Assembly: GCA_014523485.1 (NCBI GenBank)
Contig: JAATVK010000223.1
Span: 1-5,356, forward strand
Length of the DNA: 5,356 nt
Reading direction: 5' to 3'
Source of the DNA: Nitrososphaerales archaeon TH5894
GTDB lineage: Archaea > Thermoproteota > Nitrososphaeria > Nitrososphaerales > Nitrososphaeraceae
The position numbers and the translations under genes were made by a program. The stretch's first letter is position 1. Each line of letters starts with the position of its first letter. Below are positions 5,251 to 5,356 of the stretch, one piece after another. The notes beneath the pieces are model-generated. The model did not search any database, had not been told where the DNA came from, and worked only from the letters and a program-made list of their open reading frames with translations.

Positions 5251-5356
5251 ATGTCTAATCTGTATACCCTAAATATTGAACAAGTTATAAATGGTATTAA
5301 AAATAGAGAATTTACTTCTGAAGAATATGTATCCCAAATTATAGAAAGAATAAAAA
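5251..5356 (+). CDS. gatA: Asp-tRNA(Asn)/Glu-tRNA(Gln) amidotransferase subunit A, N-terminal fragment (3' truncated by window edge)
   Basis: GatA is the amidase-signature subunit that releases ammonia from glutamine or asparagine for transfer to the misacylated tRNA. Only 35 codons are inside the window. They match the start of the family: a leading helix (LNIEQVINGIKNREFTSEEY) with the I-x-x-G-x-x-x-R-x-x-T-S-x-E-x-V pattern, then the second helix (SQIIERIK). The Ser-cis-Ser-Lys catalytic region lies beyond the edge. The ATG is one base after the gatC TAA, indicating tight translational coupling. An agaggt at 5229-5234 inside gatC is a possible but distant Shine-Dalgarno. The identity rests on the short N-terminal match plus the gatC neighbour. 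Confidence 0.88.
   Translation, partial: MSNLYTLNIEQVINGIKNREFTSEEYVSQIIERIK

Overview
The window is low-GC, AT-rich DNA that reads like a soil or sediment ammonia-oxidising archaeon (Nitrososphaerota, Nitrososphaera/Nitrosocosmicus type). The grounds are: an archaeal-type aspartyl-tRNA synthetase directly followed by gatC and gatA; TATA-like boxes about 26-30 bases before start codons with no Shine-Dalgarno sequence (leaderless style); and secreted multidomain proteins with LamG and discoidin-like modules. The lineage is an inference from style and content, not from a search.

Layout, all on the + strand. Bases 2-175 are the last 57 codons of a gene that begins upstream. A 414-base, very AT-rich gap (176-589) holds T-runs that may end that transcript, and two TATA-like elements. 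Bases 590-1003 encode a 137-residue secreted protein with a signal peptide and a probable beta-sandwich fold. Bases 1193-3193 encode a 666-residue secreted protein made of a purple-acid-phosphatase-like metallophosphoesterase, a LamG-like jelly roll and an F5/8-type-C (discoidin/CBM32-like) domain, joined by two similar proline-rich linkers. The gap 3194-3576 carries an open stretch (3240-3419) with no start codon that looks like a decayed gene, and then the aspS promoter.

The last third is a translation operon: aspS (TTG start, 3577-4932), gatC (4971-5249) and the first 35 codons of gatA (5251 to the window edge). The clustering suggests that AspRS is the non-discriminating kind. It would charge both tRNA-Asp and tRNA-Asn with aspartate, and GatCAB would then amidate Asp-tRNA-Asn to Asn-tRNA-Asn. 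gatB is not in the window.

The two secreted-protein genes have separate promoter-like elements and no visible functional tie to the translation operon. I see no tRNA or rRNA, CRISPR array, insertion sequence or recognisable defence system. The least ordinary items are the domain architecture of the phosphatase, the codons after the aspS amber stop that stay open exactly to an ATGA overlap with gatC, and the gene remnant upstream of aspS.
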